Below the pieces are notes generated by a model, which was not told where the DNA came from, searched no databases, and worked only from the letters and a program-made list of their open reading frames with translations. A program made the translations under genes and the position numbers. A stretch of 64,000 nucleotides of DNA, taken from NCBI GenBank assembly GCA_019634695.1, contig JAHCAW010000007.1, positions 61,491 to 125,490 on the forward strand, written 5' to 3'. Below are positions 46,261-58,268 of this stretch, in pieces (position 1 is the stretch's first letter; each line of letters opens with the position of its first letter). This DNA comes from Candidatus Sumerlaeia bacterium. GTDB lineage: Bacteria > Sumerlaeota > Sumerlaeia > SLMS01 > JAHLLQ01.

Positions 46261-47196
46261 ATGTTTAGTTACGCTTCAGACTCACTGCAGGTACAAGCCC
46301 TCAGAGTATTTCTCTTGGCAGTTCTCTCCCTTTGCGGCGCCGCAGCGTTCGGACAGACGCCGATCGCGAGATACGAGAGCGGGCACCGGGATCGGGACTT
46401 GGCGTTGCGGTTGGAGGTTGTGCACCATCCTGAAGCCCCGGATTGGTTCCCGCCACCGGAGCGATTGGGACCCGGCCCCTATCTTTCCCTCAACTATGAA
46501 GTGCAGACCCGCGCCTCGGACGGCGAAACGACACGTACACTCTGGCATACGCAAGTTCCGTATAGTGTCGTTCCAAGTATTCCTATACCAACCGATCAGT
46601 TCTACCACGTGGAACTAATTCACGATGTGTCAATTCTTGGTGAACGGCTTGTCGTGCTCTCGCAGTATAGAAGCCGCTTGTGCGCTTTTATCGTCGCGCC
46701 CGGCTCTGGCCACCTCATGCCACTGAATCTCATGGACCTGAAGAATGAGCGGCCGACTGAACTGGGCTGTGTGAGATTCCTTTCTGGAGCGTTTGGCGAC
46801 ATCCTCCAGGATGCTCATATCGAGGTTCTTGATGCAAAGACCTTCATCACGAATCCTCCTCTCGTGCAGAACACGGAAGCCATAACTCTTGGTCCGCTAG
46901 TCTTCATTGCAGTGGAGAAGGGCCTGTATGGGAACCGGCCCAACTACGAAGATCGGGAAATGGTCGGGTTCTTCATGTTCGACTTCGCCAATCCGAACTA
47001 CGTGGACGCGATCAATTGGCAACACGCAACCCATACGTATCCTCGTTCGCTCGGGATCGCGCCACAGGAGGCGCCGACGAGCCTGCGGCACAAGATCGGC
47101 CAAGGCCGGGCGTTTCCCGACATGCCCCCGTATGAGGAGATTCTGGAGGACGCCTTGGCGAAAGTGAAGGCGATCGAACAGAGCCAGAAGGAGTAG
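46261..47196 (+). CDS. Secreted protein of unknown function, tandem paralogue 1
   Basis: 311 residues, signal peptide ending near FGQ (residue 32). Not a family I recognise. It is paralogous to the next gene: residues about 33-85 and the last 45 are nearly identical, whereas the middle is diverged. The mature part contains ARYESGHRDRDLALRLEVVH, HDVSILGERLVVLSQ and a beta-strand-rich core, ending GRAFPDMPPYEEILEDALAK. The start is preceded by GGAG within a small palindrome (GGAGTAGCTCC). GC content is visibly lower than the window average. Confidence 0.7.
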   Translation: MFSYASDSLQVQALRVFLLAVLSLCGAAAFGQTPIARYESGHRDRDLALRLEVVHHPEAPDWFPPPERLGPGPYLSLNYEVQTRASDGETTRTLWHTQVPYSVVPSIPIPTDQFYHVELIHDVSILGERLVVLSQYRSRLCAFIVAPGSGHLMPLNLMDLKNERPTELGCVRFLSGAFGDILQDAHIEVLDAKTFITNPPLVQNTEAITLGPLVFIAVEKGLYGNRPNYEDREMVGFFMFDFANPNYVDAINWQHATHTYPRSLGIAPQEAPTSLRHKIGQGRAFPDMPPYEEILEDALAKVKAIEQSQKE

Positions 47197-47200
47197 CCCA

Positions 47201-48157
47201 ATGCCGATTCCAGCGAGCCCTCATCTCCGCCGACGCCTGCTGACAGGATCGATACTGGCCGTCGGCCTGCTGGTGTCGGCTATGATGCACGCCGCGGCCT
47301 TCGGGCAGACGCCGATCGCGAGATACGAGAGCATGCACCGGGATCGGGACCTGGCGTTGCGGTTGGAGGTTGTGCACCAGCCGGAAGCCCCGGATTGGTT
47401 CCCGCCAACGGAAGGCTTGGGACCCGGCCCCTATCTTTCCTTCCACTATGAAGTGCAGACTTGCGCCTCCGACGGCGAAACGACGCGCACACTCTGGCAG
47501 ACGCAAATCCCCTATAGTATTTTTCCGGTATATCCTGATGAAGACGATCTGTACTACAACGTGGCACAGATTCATGACGTGTCGGTCCTTGGTGGACAGC
47601 TGGTCGTGCTCTTCCTAGACAGAAGCATGTTGTTTGCTACCACCGTCGCACCTGGCGGTCGATTGAAGCCCCTGAACCCCATGGACGAAATGTGTATCTG
47701 GCCAGTTGAGCAGATTTCGGTTCAATTCCTTGTATCTATGTTTCGCGAAACCCTCCATGAAGCCCATATCGAGGTTCTTGAGGCAAAGACCTTCACCATG
47801 GGCCCTCCCTGCCAGCAGAACACGGATGTCATAACCCTTGGTCCGCGTGTATTCATCGCGGCGGAGAAGCGCCTGTACGGGAACCGGCCGAACGACGATA
47901 CTCAGGAGCTGGTCCGGTTCTTCATGATCGACCACGCCAATCCGTTCCATATGGGCGTGGACAACTGGCGACATGCAACCCATGCATCATACCCTCGTGC
48001 GCTTGGGATCGCGCCACAGGAGGCGCCGACGAGCCTACGGCACAAGATCGGCCAAGGCCGGGCGTTTCCCGACATGCCCCCGTATGAAGAGATTCTGGAG
48101 GACGCCTTGGCGAAAGTGAAAGCGATGGAGGCGGCCGAGGGGGCCGTGAAGCCGTAG
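47201..48157 (+). CDS. Secreted protein of unknown function, tandem paralogue 2
   Basis: 318 residues with a longer, Arg-rich signal peptide (HLRRRLLTGSILAVGLLVSA). It begins 4 nt after the first paralogue's stop, behind an AAGGAG site. The N-terminal 50 mature residues and the C-terminal 45 match paralogue 1 almost exactly at protein and DNA level, but the region between (about residues 110-250) is only moderately similar. An extra Cys pair appears in the middle. Function unknown. A terminator-like hairpin follows at 48220. Confidence 0.7.
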   Translation: MPIPASPHLRRRLLTGSILAVGLLVSAMMHAAAFGQTPIARYESMHRDRDLALRLEVVHQPEAPDWFPPTEGLGPGPYLSFHYEVQTCASDGETTRTLWQTQIPYSIFPVYPDEDDLYYNVAQIHDVSVLGGQLVVLFLDRSMLFATTVAPGGRLKPLNPMDEMCIWPVEQISVQFLVSMFRETLHEAHIEVLEAKTFTMGPPCQQNTDVITLGPRVFIAAEKRLYGNRPNDDTQELVRFFMIDHANPFHMGVDNWRHATHASYPRALGIAPQEAPTSLRHKIGQGRAFPDMPPYEEILEDALAKVKAMEAAEGAVKP

Positions 48158-48219
48158 GGCGTCCGGGTGCGGGTCGGCCCGGGCCGGGGGGGAAGCCACC
48201 CCGGGAGCGGCCGCGCCGG

Positions 48220-48258
48220 CGGGGGGATTTTTGTATCGACACCCCCCGGTCTGTTTTT
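48220..48258 (+). terminator. Putative rho-independent terminator
   Basis: CGGGGGG (48220-48226) can pair with CCCCCCG (48242-48248) across a 15-nt loop, followed by GTCTGTTTTT. It would end the 43229-48157 transcript. Confidence 0.6.
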
Positions 48259-48451
48259 CAGCGTGGTGCCGGGAATGCCGGGTGTCCGGGACAGGGCGCC
48301 GGGCAGTGCGATGCGTTGCACTTTCCGGGTGCAATCCGGCAACGGCTGCCCTAGACTGTACGGGACACCTGCTGGAGGAGAGCGGCCGGGGCGCGCCGAG
48401 GCGTCCCGCTGCATCGCTGGCCGAACTCCGGCCGTAACTTTGGAGACTCGA

Positions 48452-51400
48452 ATGATCCGGATGGGAAGTAGTGCGTGGTTGCAGGGCCGGCGTCCCGTGC
48501 GTCGGGCCGCCCTGTGGGCACTTTGCGCGGTGATGGCACTGGCCGGCGCGCGCGCCGGGGCCGAGTCGTTCACGTTCACCTATGCCGGGCCGCCGGTGGC
48601 GATCCCCGACGCGACCGACACCGGCGTGACGATCCCGCTGGACGTGACCGGCATCGTCGGCTTCGTGCGCGACATCGACGTCAGCTTCGACGGCTCGGGG
48701 CCGTGCACGACGGGCTCGAACCCGCCGGCGGGCAACGTGGGACTCGTCCACCCGTGGGTCGGCGACCTGGTGATTGCGCTCACCGGCCCCAACGGCCAGC
48801 GCGTGCTGCTGACCAGTCGGCCGAACAACGGCCGCGGCGGCGCCAACCTGTGCCAGACGATCTTCGACGACAATGCCGCGGTGGCCTTCCAAACCGCCGG
48901 CGAGGCGAGCGCGCCGTTCTCCGGCCCCTTCCGCCCGATGGAGTCGCTGTCGGTCTTCAACGGCATCGATCCCAACGGCGTCTGGCTGCTGACGATTTCG
49001 GACCGCGCGGCGCAGGACACCGGCACGCTGCATCGCTTCAGCCTCTACATCCAGACCGATCAGGCGGCGCCCGCCAACACGGCACCGGTGGTGACGATCA
49101 CGACGCCGGACCGCAATGCACAGGCAAACGTGACGCCGTACCGCCTTGAAGGCACGGCGCTGGACTTCGACGGCACGATCGACCGCGTGGAGTTCCGCGT
49201 GCGCCCGGCCGTGGCGTGGTCGCTGGCAACGAACGACTCCGGGAACTGGACGAACTGGAGCATCAACGCGGTGCTCAACGCGGGCGCCAACACAGTGGAA
49301 GTCCGGGCCGTGGACAATGGCGGCCGCCGCAGCGCCATCGCCAGCCGCGTGATCGATCTGGATACGACCTTCAACCCGCCGCCGACGGTGGTGGTGATCG
49401 AGCCGGTGCGCGACCTGAGCGTCAACTCCTCGACGACCGAGTTCACCTGGCGCGGCACGGCAACGGACCCGAACAACGCGATCGTGCGCGTGCAGTTCCG
49501 GTCGCTGGGCTTCACGGATCCGAACCGCCTGTTCGACGTCACGCGCATGACGCCGCTGACCGAGGACGGGCGCAGCGTCGAGTGGGAGTTCCACATGACG
49601 CAGGCTTCGTCGCCGGCGATTGCGGACGACAACCGACTGGTCTTCAGCGCGGTGGACGAGGAGGGCGCCGTGAGCGCGGAGGTCGCGCGCACGGTGCTGC
49701 GACGCTCGGGCGAGAACATCCCGCCGACCGTCGACATTCTGGACCCGAACAGCAATCGAATCGTGTCGAACACGGTGCGCTCGTATCGCTTCAGCGGCAC
49801 GGCGGTGGACCCCGACGGGTTGCTGCAGCGCATCGAGTATCGCTTCACGACGGAGACGACGTACAATCCCCCGCCGCCGCCCCCGCCGGGCGAAGGTGCC
49901 GAGAAGAAGGAAGACGCGACGAAGACCTACGTGAGCCCGTGGATTCCGATCACGCCGTTCTCGCCTGGCCAGAGCGCCGAGTGGGAGTTCGAGGTTGATC
50001 TGGAGGATGACGCCGGGGGCTTCAACCTGATCGAGGTGCGCGCGTGGGATCCGCTGACGGCCGGTCCGGCCGCCCAGCGCATCATCGTCGTGTCGGCGTT
50101 CGACTTCGATCCGCCCACGGCCACGATCACGAGCCCATCCGAGGACATTCTGGTTTCGCCGACGCAGACGTTGGTGACCATTCAGGGGACGGCCAACGCG
50201 GGCGGCGACCTGGTGCAGGCGGTGCTGTTCCGCGTCAACGGCGGCTCGTTCGGCCCGGCCAACATCACGTCGGGCTTCCTGACGCCGGATGCGACATGGC
50301 AGTTCACGGCGAACCTGTTCCCGGGCGCGAACCTGTATGAGGTCAAGGTGGTGGATCACACCGGGCAGGAAGGCCCGATCGTCAGCCGCACGGTGACGCG
50401 CGGCGAGACAATCATCCCGCCCGTGGTGACGATTCTGGACCCGCCCAATGACATCACGCTGGAGAACGATGAGGCGGTCTACGTGCTGCAGGGCACGGCG
50501 ACGGATTCGGACTCGGCGATCGCAATCGTGGAGTATCGCACGGGCCCGAACCTGAGCCTGCTGGGGCCGTGGCTGACGGCGGTGAACGGCACGGGCGACT
50601 GGGCGCAGTGGAGCGTGCCGGTGAACCTGAACGTCGGGGCGAACGTGATCGAGGTGCGCGCGCGGGACGTGGACGGCTTCAACAGCGTCGTGCGTCGGCG
50701 GGTGCTGACGCGTCTGACGGCGCGGCCGCAGGTGGCGATCACCGTGCCGGCCCCGGGCTTCGTGGCGCTGCACAGCCAGAACACGGTGAACGTGCGCGGC
50801 ACGGCCACCGACCCGGACGGCACGATCAGCCTGGTGCGCTTCCGCGTCGGGCTGGAGACGACCTTCGGGGCGCCGTGGCAGAGCGCCAGCCAGGTCGGCG
50901 GCACGTTCGCCAACTGGCAGTTCGATGCGCCGCTGCAAGTGGGCAACAACCTGATCGAGGTGCAGGCATTCGACAACAACAGCCTGGAGAGCGCGATCGT
51001 CTCGCGCAGTATCTCCCGGCGCAAGGCGGGCACCTCGCGCGACCTGATGGTGCTGACCCAATTCACCGACGTGTGGGGCACGCGGAACCTGGCGGGCGTC
51101 TTCCAGCCGCCGTTCCGCTACGACTACATCGGCTTCCACCACGAACCGGCCCGCGGTTGGCGCACCTTCACGGCGGACTTCAACGGCGACGGCATCAGTG
51201 ACGTGGCCACGTTGACGGAGTTCGGCGACATCTGGGTGGCGATGAACAACGGCAACCGGACGCTGGCTCCGCCGACGCGCCAGGCCTTCGGCTTCCGCGA
51301 GGACGAGGCGAACGGGCGCACGGTGCTGATCGCCGACTTCAGCGGCAACGGCCGCGCCGACGTCGCGCAGATCGACGGCAACGCGCTGGGGTTGGCGCTG

Positions 51401-51994
51401 AACACGAACGGCGGCATCGGGGGTCCGGTGCCGATCGGCACGACGGCGCTGCGGCACAACCCGGCGCAGGGCCGCCACCTGTTCGCCGGCGACATGAACG
51501 GAGACGGTCGCGCGGACCTGATCGACGTGAACAACGCGACGGGCGAGGTGCTCGTGGCGCTCTCGACGGGAACGGGCTTCGGCGCCGCAACCATCTGGGG
51601 CATGCCCGGCCTGCGCCACGATCCGCCGGCGCGCTTCGGCGTGCATGTGGGCGACTTCAACGGCGACGGCCGCGCGGACCTCGTGCAGATCAACGACGGT
51701 GCCACGCGGATGGCGCTGGCGCATCCGTCGGCCAACCAGTTGCTCGACGCGGCCTCCTGGGGCTTCCTCGGCTTCCACGACGACCCGACCCGCGGCAAGG
51801 GCTGGTGGGTGTTCGCGATGGACATCAACGGCGACGGCGCCTCGGACCTGCTGCAGCTCAACGAGTTCGGCGAGGTCTGGGAGTCGATCTCCAATGGCGT
51901 GGACGCCTTCGGCGGCCCGGTGAAGAACGCCACCATCGGGTTCGAGCACAAGCCGCAGGGCCCGTGGCAGGTCTACCCGTCGGTCATCGAGTAA
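48452..51994 (+). CDS. Surface protein: P-domain, Ig-like repeats and VCBS/FG-GAP repeats
   Basis: 1,180 residues from ATG 48452 with GGAG 7 nt upstream; signal peptide ends near ARAGAES (about 29). Residues 30-205 form a proprotein-convertase P/Homo B domain (VHPWVGDLVIALTGPNG, PFRPMESLSVFNGIDPNGVWLLTISD), but no subtilisin-type protease is attached. Six Ig-like repeats follow (about 210-860), each with a TGTAxDxDGxIxRVEFR-type strand. The last 310 residues contain five VCBS/FG-GAP units with Ca-binding DFNGDGISD-type loops (DMNGDGRAD, DFNGDGRAD, DINGDGASD). It is a likely adhesin or glycan-binding surface protein, flanked by terminators and so monocistronic. Confidence 0.87.
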   Translation: MIRMGSSAWLQGRRPVRRAALWALCAVMALAGARAGAESFTFTYAGPPVAIPDATDTGVTIPLDVTGIVGFVRDIDVSFDGSGPCTTGSNPPAGNVGLVHPWVGDLVIALTGPNGQRVLLTSRPNNGRGGANLCQTIFDDNAAVAFQTAGEASAPFSGPFRPMESLSVFNGIDPNGVWLLTISDRAAQDTGTLHRFSLYIQTDQAAPANTAPVVTITTPDRNAQANVTPYRLEGTALDFDGTIDRVEFRVRPAVAWSLATNDSGNWTNWSINAVLNAGANTVEVRAVDNGGRRSAIASRVIDLDTTFNPPPTVVVIEPVRDLSVNSSTTEFTWRGTATDPNNAIVRVQFRSLGFTDPNRLFDVTRMTPLTEDGRSVEWEFHMTQASSPAIADDNRLVFSAVDEEGAVSAEVARTVLRRSGENIPPTVDILDPNSNRIVSNTVRSYRFSGTAVDPDGLLQRIEYRFTTETTYNPPPPPPPGEGAEKKEDATKTYVSPWIPITPFSPGQSAEWEFEVDLEDDAGGFNLIEVRAWDPLTAGPAAQRIIVVSAFDFDPPTATITSPSEDILVSPTQTLVTIQGTANAGGDLVQAVLFRVNGGSFGPANITSGFLTPDATWQFTANLFPGANLYEVKVVDHTGQEGPIVSRTVTRGETIIPPVVTILDPPNDITLENDEAVYVLQGTATDSDSAIAIVEYRTGPNLSLLGPWLTAVNGTGDWAQWSVPVNLNVGANVIEVRARDVDGFNSVVRRRVLTRLTARPQVAITVPAPGFVALHSQNTVNVRGTATDPDGTISLVRFRVGLETTFGAPWQSASQVGGTFANWQFDAPLQVGNNLIEVQAFDNNSLESAIVSRSISRRKAGTSRDLMVLTQFTDVWGTRNLAGVFQPPFRYDYIGFHHEPARGWRTFTADFNGDGISDVATLTEFGDIWVAMNNGNRTLAPPTRQAFGFREDEANGRTVLIADFSGNGRADVAQIDGNALGLALNTNGGIGGPVPIGTTALRHNPAQGRHLFAGDMNGDGRADLIDVNNATGEVLVALSTGTGFGAATIWGMPGLRHDPPARFGVHVGDFNGDGRADLVQINDGATRMALAHPSANQLLDAASWGFLGFHDDPTRGKGWWVFAMDINGDGASDLLQLNEFGEVWESISNGVDAFGGPVKNATIGFEHKPQGPWQVYPSVIE

Positions 51995-52021
51995 CCCGGC
52001 CCATCACCCGCACGACCCCCA

Positions 52022-52057
52022 ACGGGGCAGCCGCCAGCCGGCTGCCCCGTTTTCGTT
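52022..52057 (+). terminator. Rho-independent terminator
   Basis: Perfect 12-bp stem ACGGGGCAGCCG/CGGCTGCCCCGT with a 5-nt loop, then TTTCGTT. It lies 28 nt after the surface-protein stop codon. Confidence 0.85.
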
Positions 52058-52102
52058 GGGACCCGCCCCGCGGCGACGCACCGGCGTTGCCCGCCATTTG
52101 GG

Positions 52103-52130
52103 TTGACATGCCCTTCGGCCCCTCTACTCT
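52103..52130 (+). promoter_or_regulatory. Candidate sigma-70 promoter of the yggU-PNP-ileS-dksA-like operon
   Basis: TTGACA (52103-52108), 16-nt spacer, TACTCT (52125-52130). Transcription would begin near 52137, which rules out the GTG at 52131 as the first start codon of the operon. Confidence 0.6.
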
Positions 52131-52187
52131 GTGCAGCCTCTGAGGACCGACAGCCTTGGAGGGCACCCAGACAGAATACTGGCATCA

Positions 52188-52514
52188 TTGGACTTACAAA
52201 CAACCCCCGAGGGGGTTCGCGTGCCGGTTCGGGTGCAACCCCATGCACGGCGCACGGGTGTGGTCGGGGTGCATGACGGGGCATTGAAGATTGCCCTGCA
52301 GGCCCCGGCGGTGGACGGCAAGGCGAACGCCGCGCTGGTGGGCTTTCTGGCCGACCTGGCGGGCGTCCCGAAGGGCGCCGTCCGAATCCTGCGCGGGGAG
52401 ACCAGCCGCGCCAAGATGGTGCTGATCGAGGGCACCGATGCAGCCGCCCTCGGCCGCCGATTGCAAGACGCGGGACTCGATCCCGCCGACCTCGCCGAAA
52501 AGGCCCAACCATGA
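52188..52514 (+). CDS. DUF167 / YggU-family protein
   Basis: Small conserved protein of unknown biochemical role. The family core is intact: VRVPVRVQPHARRTGVVGVHDG, APAVDGKANAALVGFLADLAGVPKGAVRILRGETSRAKMV (in halves). About 108 residues from TTG 52188, the best in-frame start below the promoter. No ATG is available, and a GGAGGG at 52157 is rather far upstream, so the exact start is uncertain. The stop overlaps the PNP start by 4 nt. Confidence 0.85.
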   Translation: MDLQTTPEGVRVPVRVQPHARRTGVVGVHDGALKIALQAPAVDGKANAALVGFLADLAGVPKGAVRILRGETSRAKMVLIEGTDAAALGRRLQDAGLDPADLAEKAQP

Positions 52515-53329
52515 CGCTCCACGACCAGATTCAGGAAGCCGCCACCTTCATCCGCAGCAAGTTCCCGCAGGCGCCGACCGTCGGCGTGATCTGCGGCACC
52601 GGCATGGGACAGTTGGGCGACAAGCCCGAAGGTCTCGTCAAGATTCCCTACGGCGAGATTCCGCACTTCCCGGTCTCGACGGTGGAGAGCCATCACGGGT
52701 TCCTGTGCTGCGGGCGCCTGGCGGGCAAGACAGCCCTGGTGATGCAGGGCCGGTTCCACCGCTACGAGGGCTACTCGATGCAGCAGGTGACCTTCCCGGT
52801 GCGCGTGATGAAGGCGCTGGGGGTCTCGACGCTCGTGATCATGAACGCGGTGGGCAGCGTGAATCCGCACATCCGCAAGGGGTCGCTGGTGCTGATCGCG
52901 GACCACATCAACCTGATGGGGGACAATCCGCTGATCGGACCGAACGACGAGCGCCTGGGGCCGCGGTTCCCGGACATGAGCGAGCCGTACAGCGAGGCGC
53001 TGATGGCGACGGCGGAGAAGGTGGCGCTGGAGCGCGGCGTGAAGCTGCACCGCGGCGTCGTGGCGGCCGTGACGGGCCCGAACCTGGAGACACGCGCCGA
53101 GTACCGGGCGCTGCAACGCATCGGCGCGGACCTCGTGTCGATGTCCACCGTGCCGGAGAACATCGTGGCCGTGCACTCGGGCATGAAGGTGATGGGGCTC
53201 TCGACGGTGACGGACGAGTGCTACCCCGAGGCGCTGAAGGCGGTTTCCGTGGAAGAGATTATCGAGGTGGCCAACTCGCTCGAGCCCGCCCGGCAGGCAA
53301 TCGTCCTGGGCATGATCGAGCGGTTGTAG
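52511..53329 (+). CDS. Purine-nucleoside phosphorylase (trimeric PNP/MTAP class)
   Basis: Phosphorolysis of purine (deoxy)nucleosides to base and (deoxy)ribose-1-phosphate; purine salvage. 272 residues. Family motifs are GVICGTGMGQLG, STVESHHGFL, QGRFHRYEGYS, NAVGSVNP (usually NAAGGLN), GPNLETRAEYR, and SMSTVPENIVAVHSG. Glu of LET and Met of SMST, both base-site residues, are kept. Asp235 (STVTDEC) stands where human PNP has Asn243. That change is known to shift specificity toward 6-aminopurines, so adenosine may be a substrate. It is encoded between DUF167 and ileS in one operon. Confidence 0.92.
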   Translation: MTLHDQIQEAATFIRSKFPQAPTVGVICGTGMGQLGDKPEGLVKIPYGEIPHFPVSTVESHHGFLCCGRLAGKTALVMQGRFHRYEGYSMQQVTFPVRVMKALGVSTLVIMNAVGSVNPHIRKGSLVLIADHINLMGDNPLIGPNDERLGPRFPDMSEPYSEALMATAEKVALERGVKLHRGVVAAVTGPNLETRAEYRALQRIGADLVSMSTVPENIVAVHSGMKVMGLSTVTDECYPEALKAVSVEEIIEVANSLEPARQAIVLGMIERL

Positions 53330-53393
53330 CCACCCCAAGGCGCACTCCCCCGCCACCGAGAACTCTCTCCCCACGACTCCACGAGGCAAACCC

Positions 53394-56215
<2,822 letters not shown>

Positions 56216-56219
<4 letters not shown>

Positions 56220-57379
56220 CCCCTCGCAAGAAAGCCACGCCCGCCGCACCCAAGGCCGCCGCGAAGAAGCCGACCCCCAAGCCGGTCGCCGCCAAGAAGG
56301 CTGCTCCGAAGAAGCCCGCCGCCAAGGCAGCGCCCGCTGCAAAGCCCGCACCGGCAAAGGTCGCTGCTGCAAAGGCCAGTCCTGCGAAGGCCAGCGCGCG
56401 TGCCGACAAGAAGCCCGCGAAGGCCCCGGTGAAGAAGGCCGCTGCCGCGCCGGCGCCGCCCGCACGCAAGGCCCCCGCGAAGCCCAAGGCCGCGCCCGCG
56501 AAGAAGCCCGTCGCGAAGCCGGCGGCAAAGGCACCCGTCGCGAAGAAGGCCCCTGCCAAGAGTGGACGCTCCAAGGCAGATGCGGCGGCCGACGCAAAGC
56601 TCGCTCCGCCAAAGCCGTCGGCCATCGCCGCCGTGCGCAAGGCCGCCGCCCTGCGCGGCAAGACCGTCGCACCGGCAACCGGCAAGGCCAGCGCGGCGAA
56701 GGCCAAGCCAGCCGCCGAGAAGAAGCGCCCCTCCCGGGGCGACATTCTCAAGCGCCTGCTTGCCATGCGCGCGCAGGACACCCGGCAGGACGCCCGCCGC
56801 GCGGCCGAGGAAGCCGAGCGCAAGTCCGCGCTCGAGGCCAAGCGCATGCCGCAATCGGTCGCCAAGGCCAAGGAACTCGCCGAGGCGCGCCGCGGCACCG
56901 CGGCCCCGAAGGAGACCGCTCCCCCGCCCGCCGAGTCCAAGTCGGCCGCCGCCGCCAAGCGTCGCCGCCGCAAGGCCCCTTACTCGCGCACCGAACTGCG
57001 CGAACTCCGCGACATCCTCATGCACGAGCGCGACCGCCTCGTGCGCGATCTCGCCATGATCAACGACCTCGCCCTGTCGAGCGAGGAGAGCATGAGCCGC
57101 AGCTTCTCGAATCACCAGGCCGACGCCGCCACCGACAGCGCCGCCCTGGAGACGACGTTCATGACGCGGCGCTACGAAGAGGAACGGCTCAGTCAGGTCC
57201 TCAACGCGATCGAGCGGCTCGAGGAGGGCACGTATGGGCTGTGCGAGATGTGCGCCGACGAGAACCTGAAGCTCTGCGAGACCTGCCCGTTCATTCCGAT
57301 CGGGCGGTTGCGCGCCAAGCCCTTTGCGCGGCTGTGCATTCCCTGCCGCGAGAAGCTCGAAAAGGGCCGCATGAACTGA
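56216..57379 (+). CDS. DksA/TraR-type zinc-finger protein with histone-H1-like N-terminal region
   Basis: 387 residues. Residues 1-175 are a Lys/Ala/Pro-rich, disordered tract resembling histone H1 and bacterial HC1/AlgR3 tails (AAKKPTPKPVAAKKAAPKK). About 175-270 is an Arg/Glu/Ala helical segment. The C-terminal 115 residues match DksA/TraR: a coiled coil (ELRELRDILMHERDRLVRDLA) and a zinc finger with CEMC and CIPC pairs plus RLRAKPFARLC. An insertion between the pairs carries an extra LCETC. DksA proteins bind RNA polymerase; the basic tail may add nucleic-acid binding. ATGA overlap with ileS; terminator 22 nt downstream. Confidence 0.9.
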
Positions 57380-57400
57380 CGCGCGCCACACGGGAACCCT

Positions 57401-57441
57401 CGACGCCGGCCGGTGCTCGCATCGGCCGGCGTCGCTGTTTT
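57401..57441 (+). terminator. Rho-independent terminator of the ileS operon
   Basis: Perfect 12-bp stem CGACGCCGGCCG/CGGCCGGCGTCG with a 10-nt loop, then CTGTTTT. The T tract is only on the plus strand, so it serves the upstream operon, not the convergent cysE. Confidence 0.88.
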
Positions 57442-57451
57442 CGGCGCAGGC

Positions 57452-58117
57452 CTATTCTTTCAGGCCCAGCTTCGCCTCGGCGCGCTCGAGACGCTGCTCG
57501 ATGGCCAGGAAGCGGTCGCGCACAGGGTCGGGCAGGTGAATGTGATCGAGCGCCTTGGCGTGCGTGACCTTCTCGCCGCCGGCTCGCACGATCCGCCCCG
57601 GGATGCCGACGACCGTGCAAGTGGGAGGCACGTCGGTCAGCACGACGCTGTTGGCGCCGACGTAGCAGCCCTGCCCGAGCGTGATGTTGCCGAGCACCTT
57701 GGCACCCGCGCCGACGACGACGTTGTCCTCCAGCGTCGGGTGGCGCTTGCCGGTCTGTTTGCCGGTGCCGCCGAGCGTCACCTGATGGAAGAGCGTGCAG
57801 TTGCGGCCGATGATCGCTGTCTCGCCGATGACGACGCCCATGCCATGGTCGATGAACAGGCCGGCGCCGATGCGGGCTGCGGGATGAATCTCGATCCCGG
57901 TCAGCCATCGCGTCAGGTGGGCCATCAGGCGCGGCAGGATCGGAATCCCGAGGCGGTAGACCGTGTGGTTGATGCGATGGAGGAAGATCGCGTGGAAGCC
58001 GGGATACGTGAGGACGACCTCGATGGCCGCGAGCGGTCCGCGTGCGGCGGGATCGTTCTCGATGGCGGCGCGCAGGTCGCGCCGGACAAGGCTGAGGAAC
58101 GACTGGCGATGGGCCAT
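57452..58117 (-). CDS. cysE: Serine O-acetyltransferase
   Basis: Acetyl-CoA-dependent acetylation of serine, first step of cysteine synthesis. 221 residues, the short (EpsC-type) form without the long N-terminal domain. Left-handed beta-helix hexapeptides run from IHPAARIGAGLFIDHGMGVV through TLFHQVTLGGTGKQTGKRHP, which contains catalytic His residues and the substrate loop. NVVVGAGAKVLGNITLG and GIPGRIVR follow. The C-terminal coiled region is short. Monocistronic; radical SAM gene 151 nt upstream. Confidence 0.95.
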   Translation of the reverse strand: MAHRQSFLSLVRRDLRAAIENDPAARGPLAAIEVVLTYPGFHAIFLHRINHTVYRLGIPILPRLMAHLTRWLTGIEIHPAARIGAGLFIDHGMGVVIGETAIIGRNCTLFHQVTLGGTGKQTGKRHPTLEDNVVVGAGAKVLGNITLGQGCYVGANSVVLTDVPPTCTVVGIPGRIVRAGGEKVTHAKALDHIHLPDPVRDRFLAIEQRLERAEAKLGLKE

Positions 58118-58268
58118 TGCGGTGCGTTGCCCGATTCGGTTCTCCGGGCGGTTCGCGCCCGGGCGGTCAGACCCTTGGCACGCCCCGCCGGCGCGTGTCG
58201 AAGCCTTTTCCCGACCAGAAACCGCTCCACCCCACTCTGGGCAAGTCCGCGTTCGTCCGTGTCGGCCT

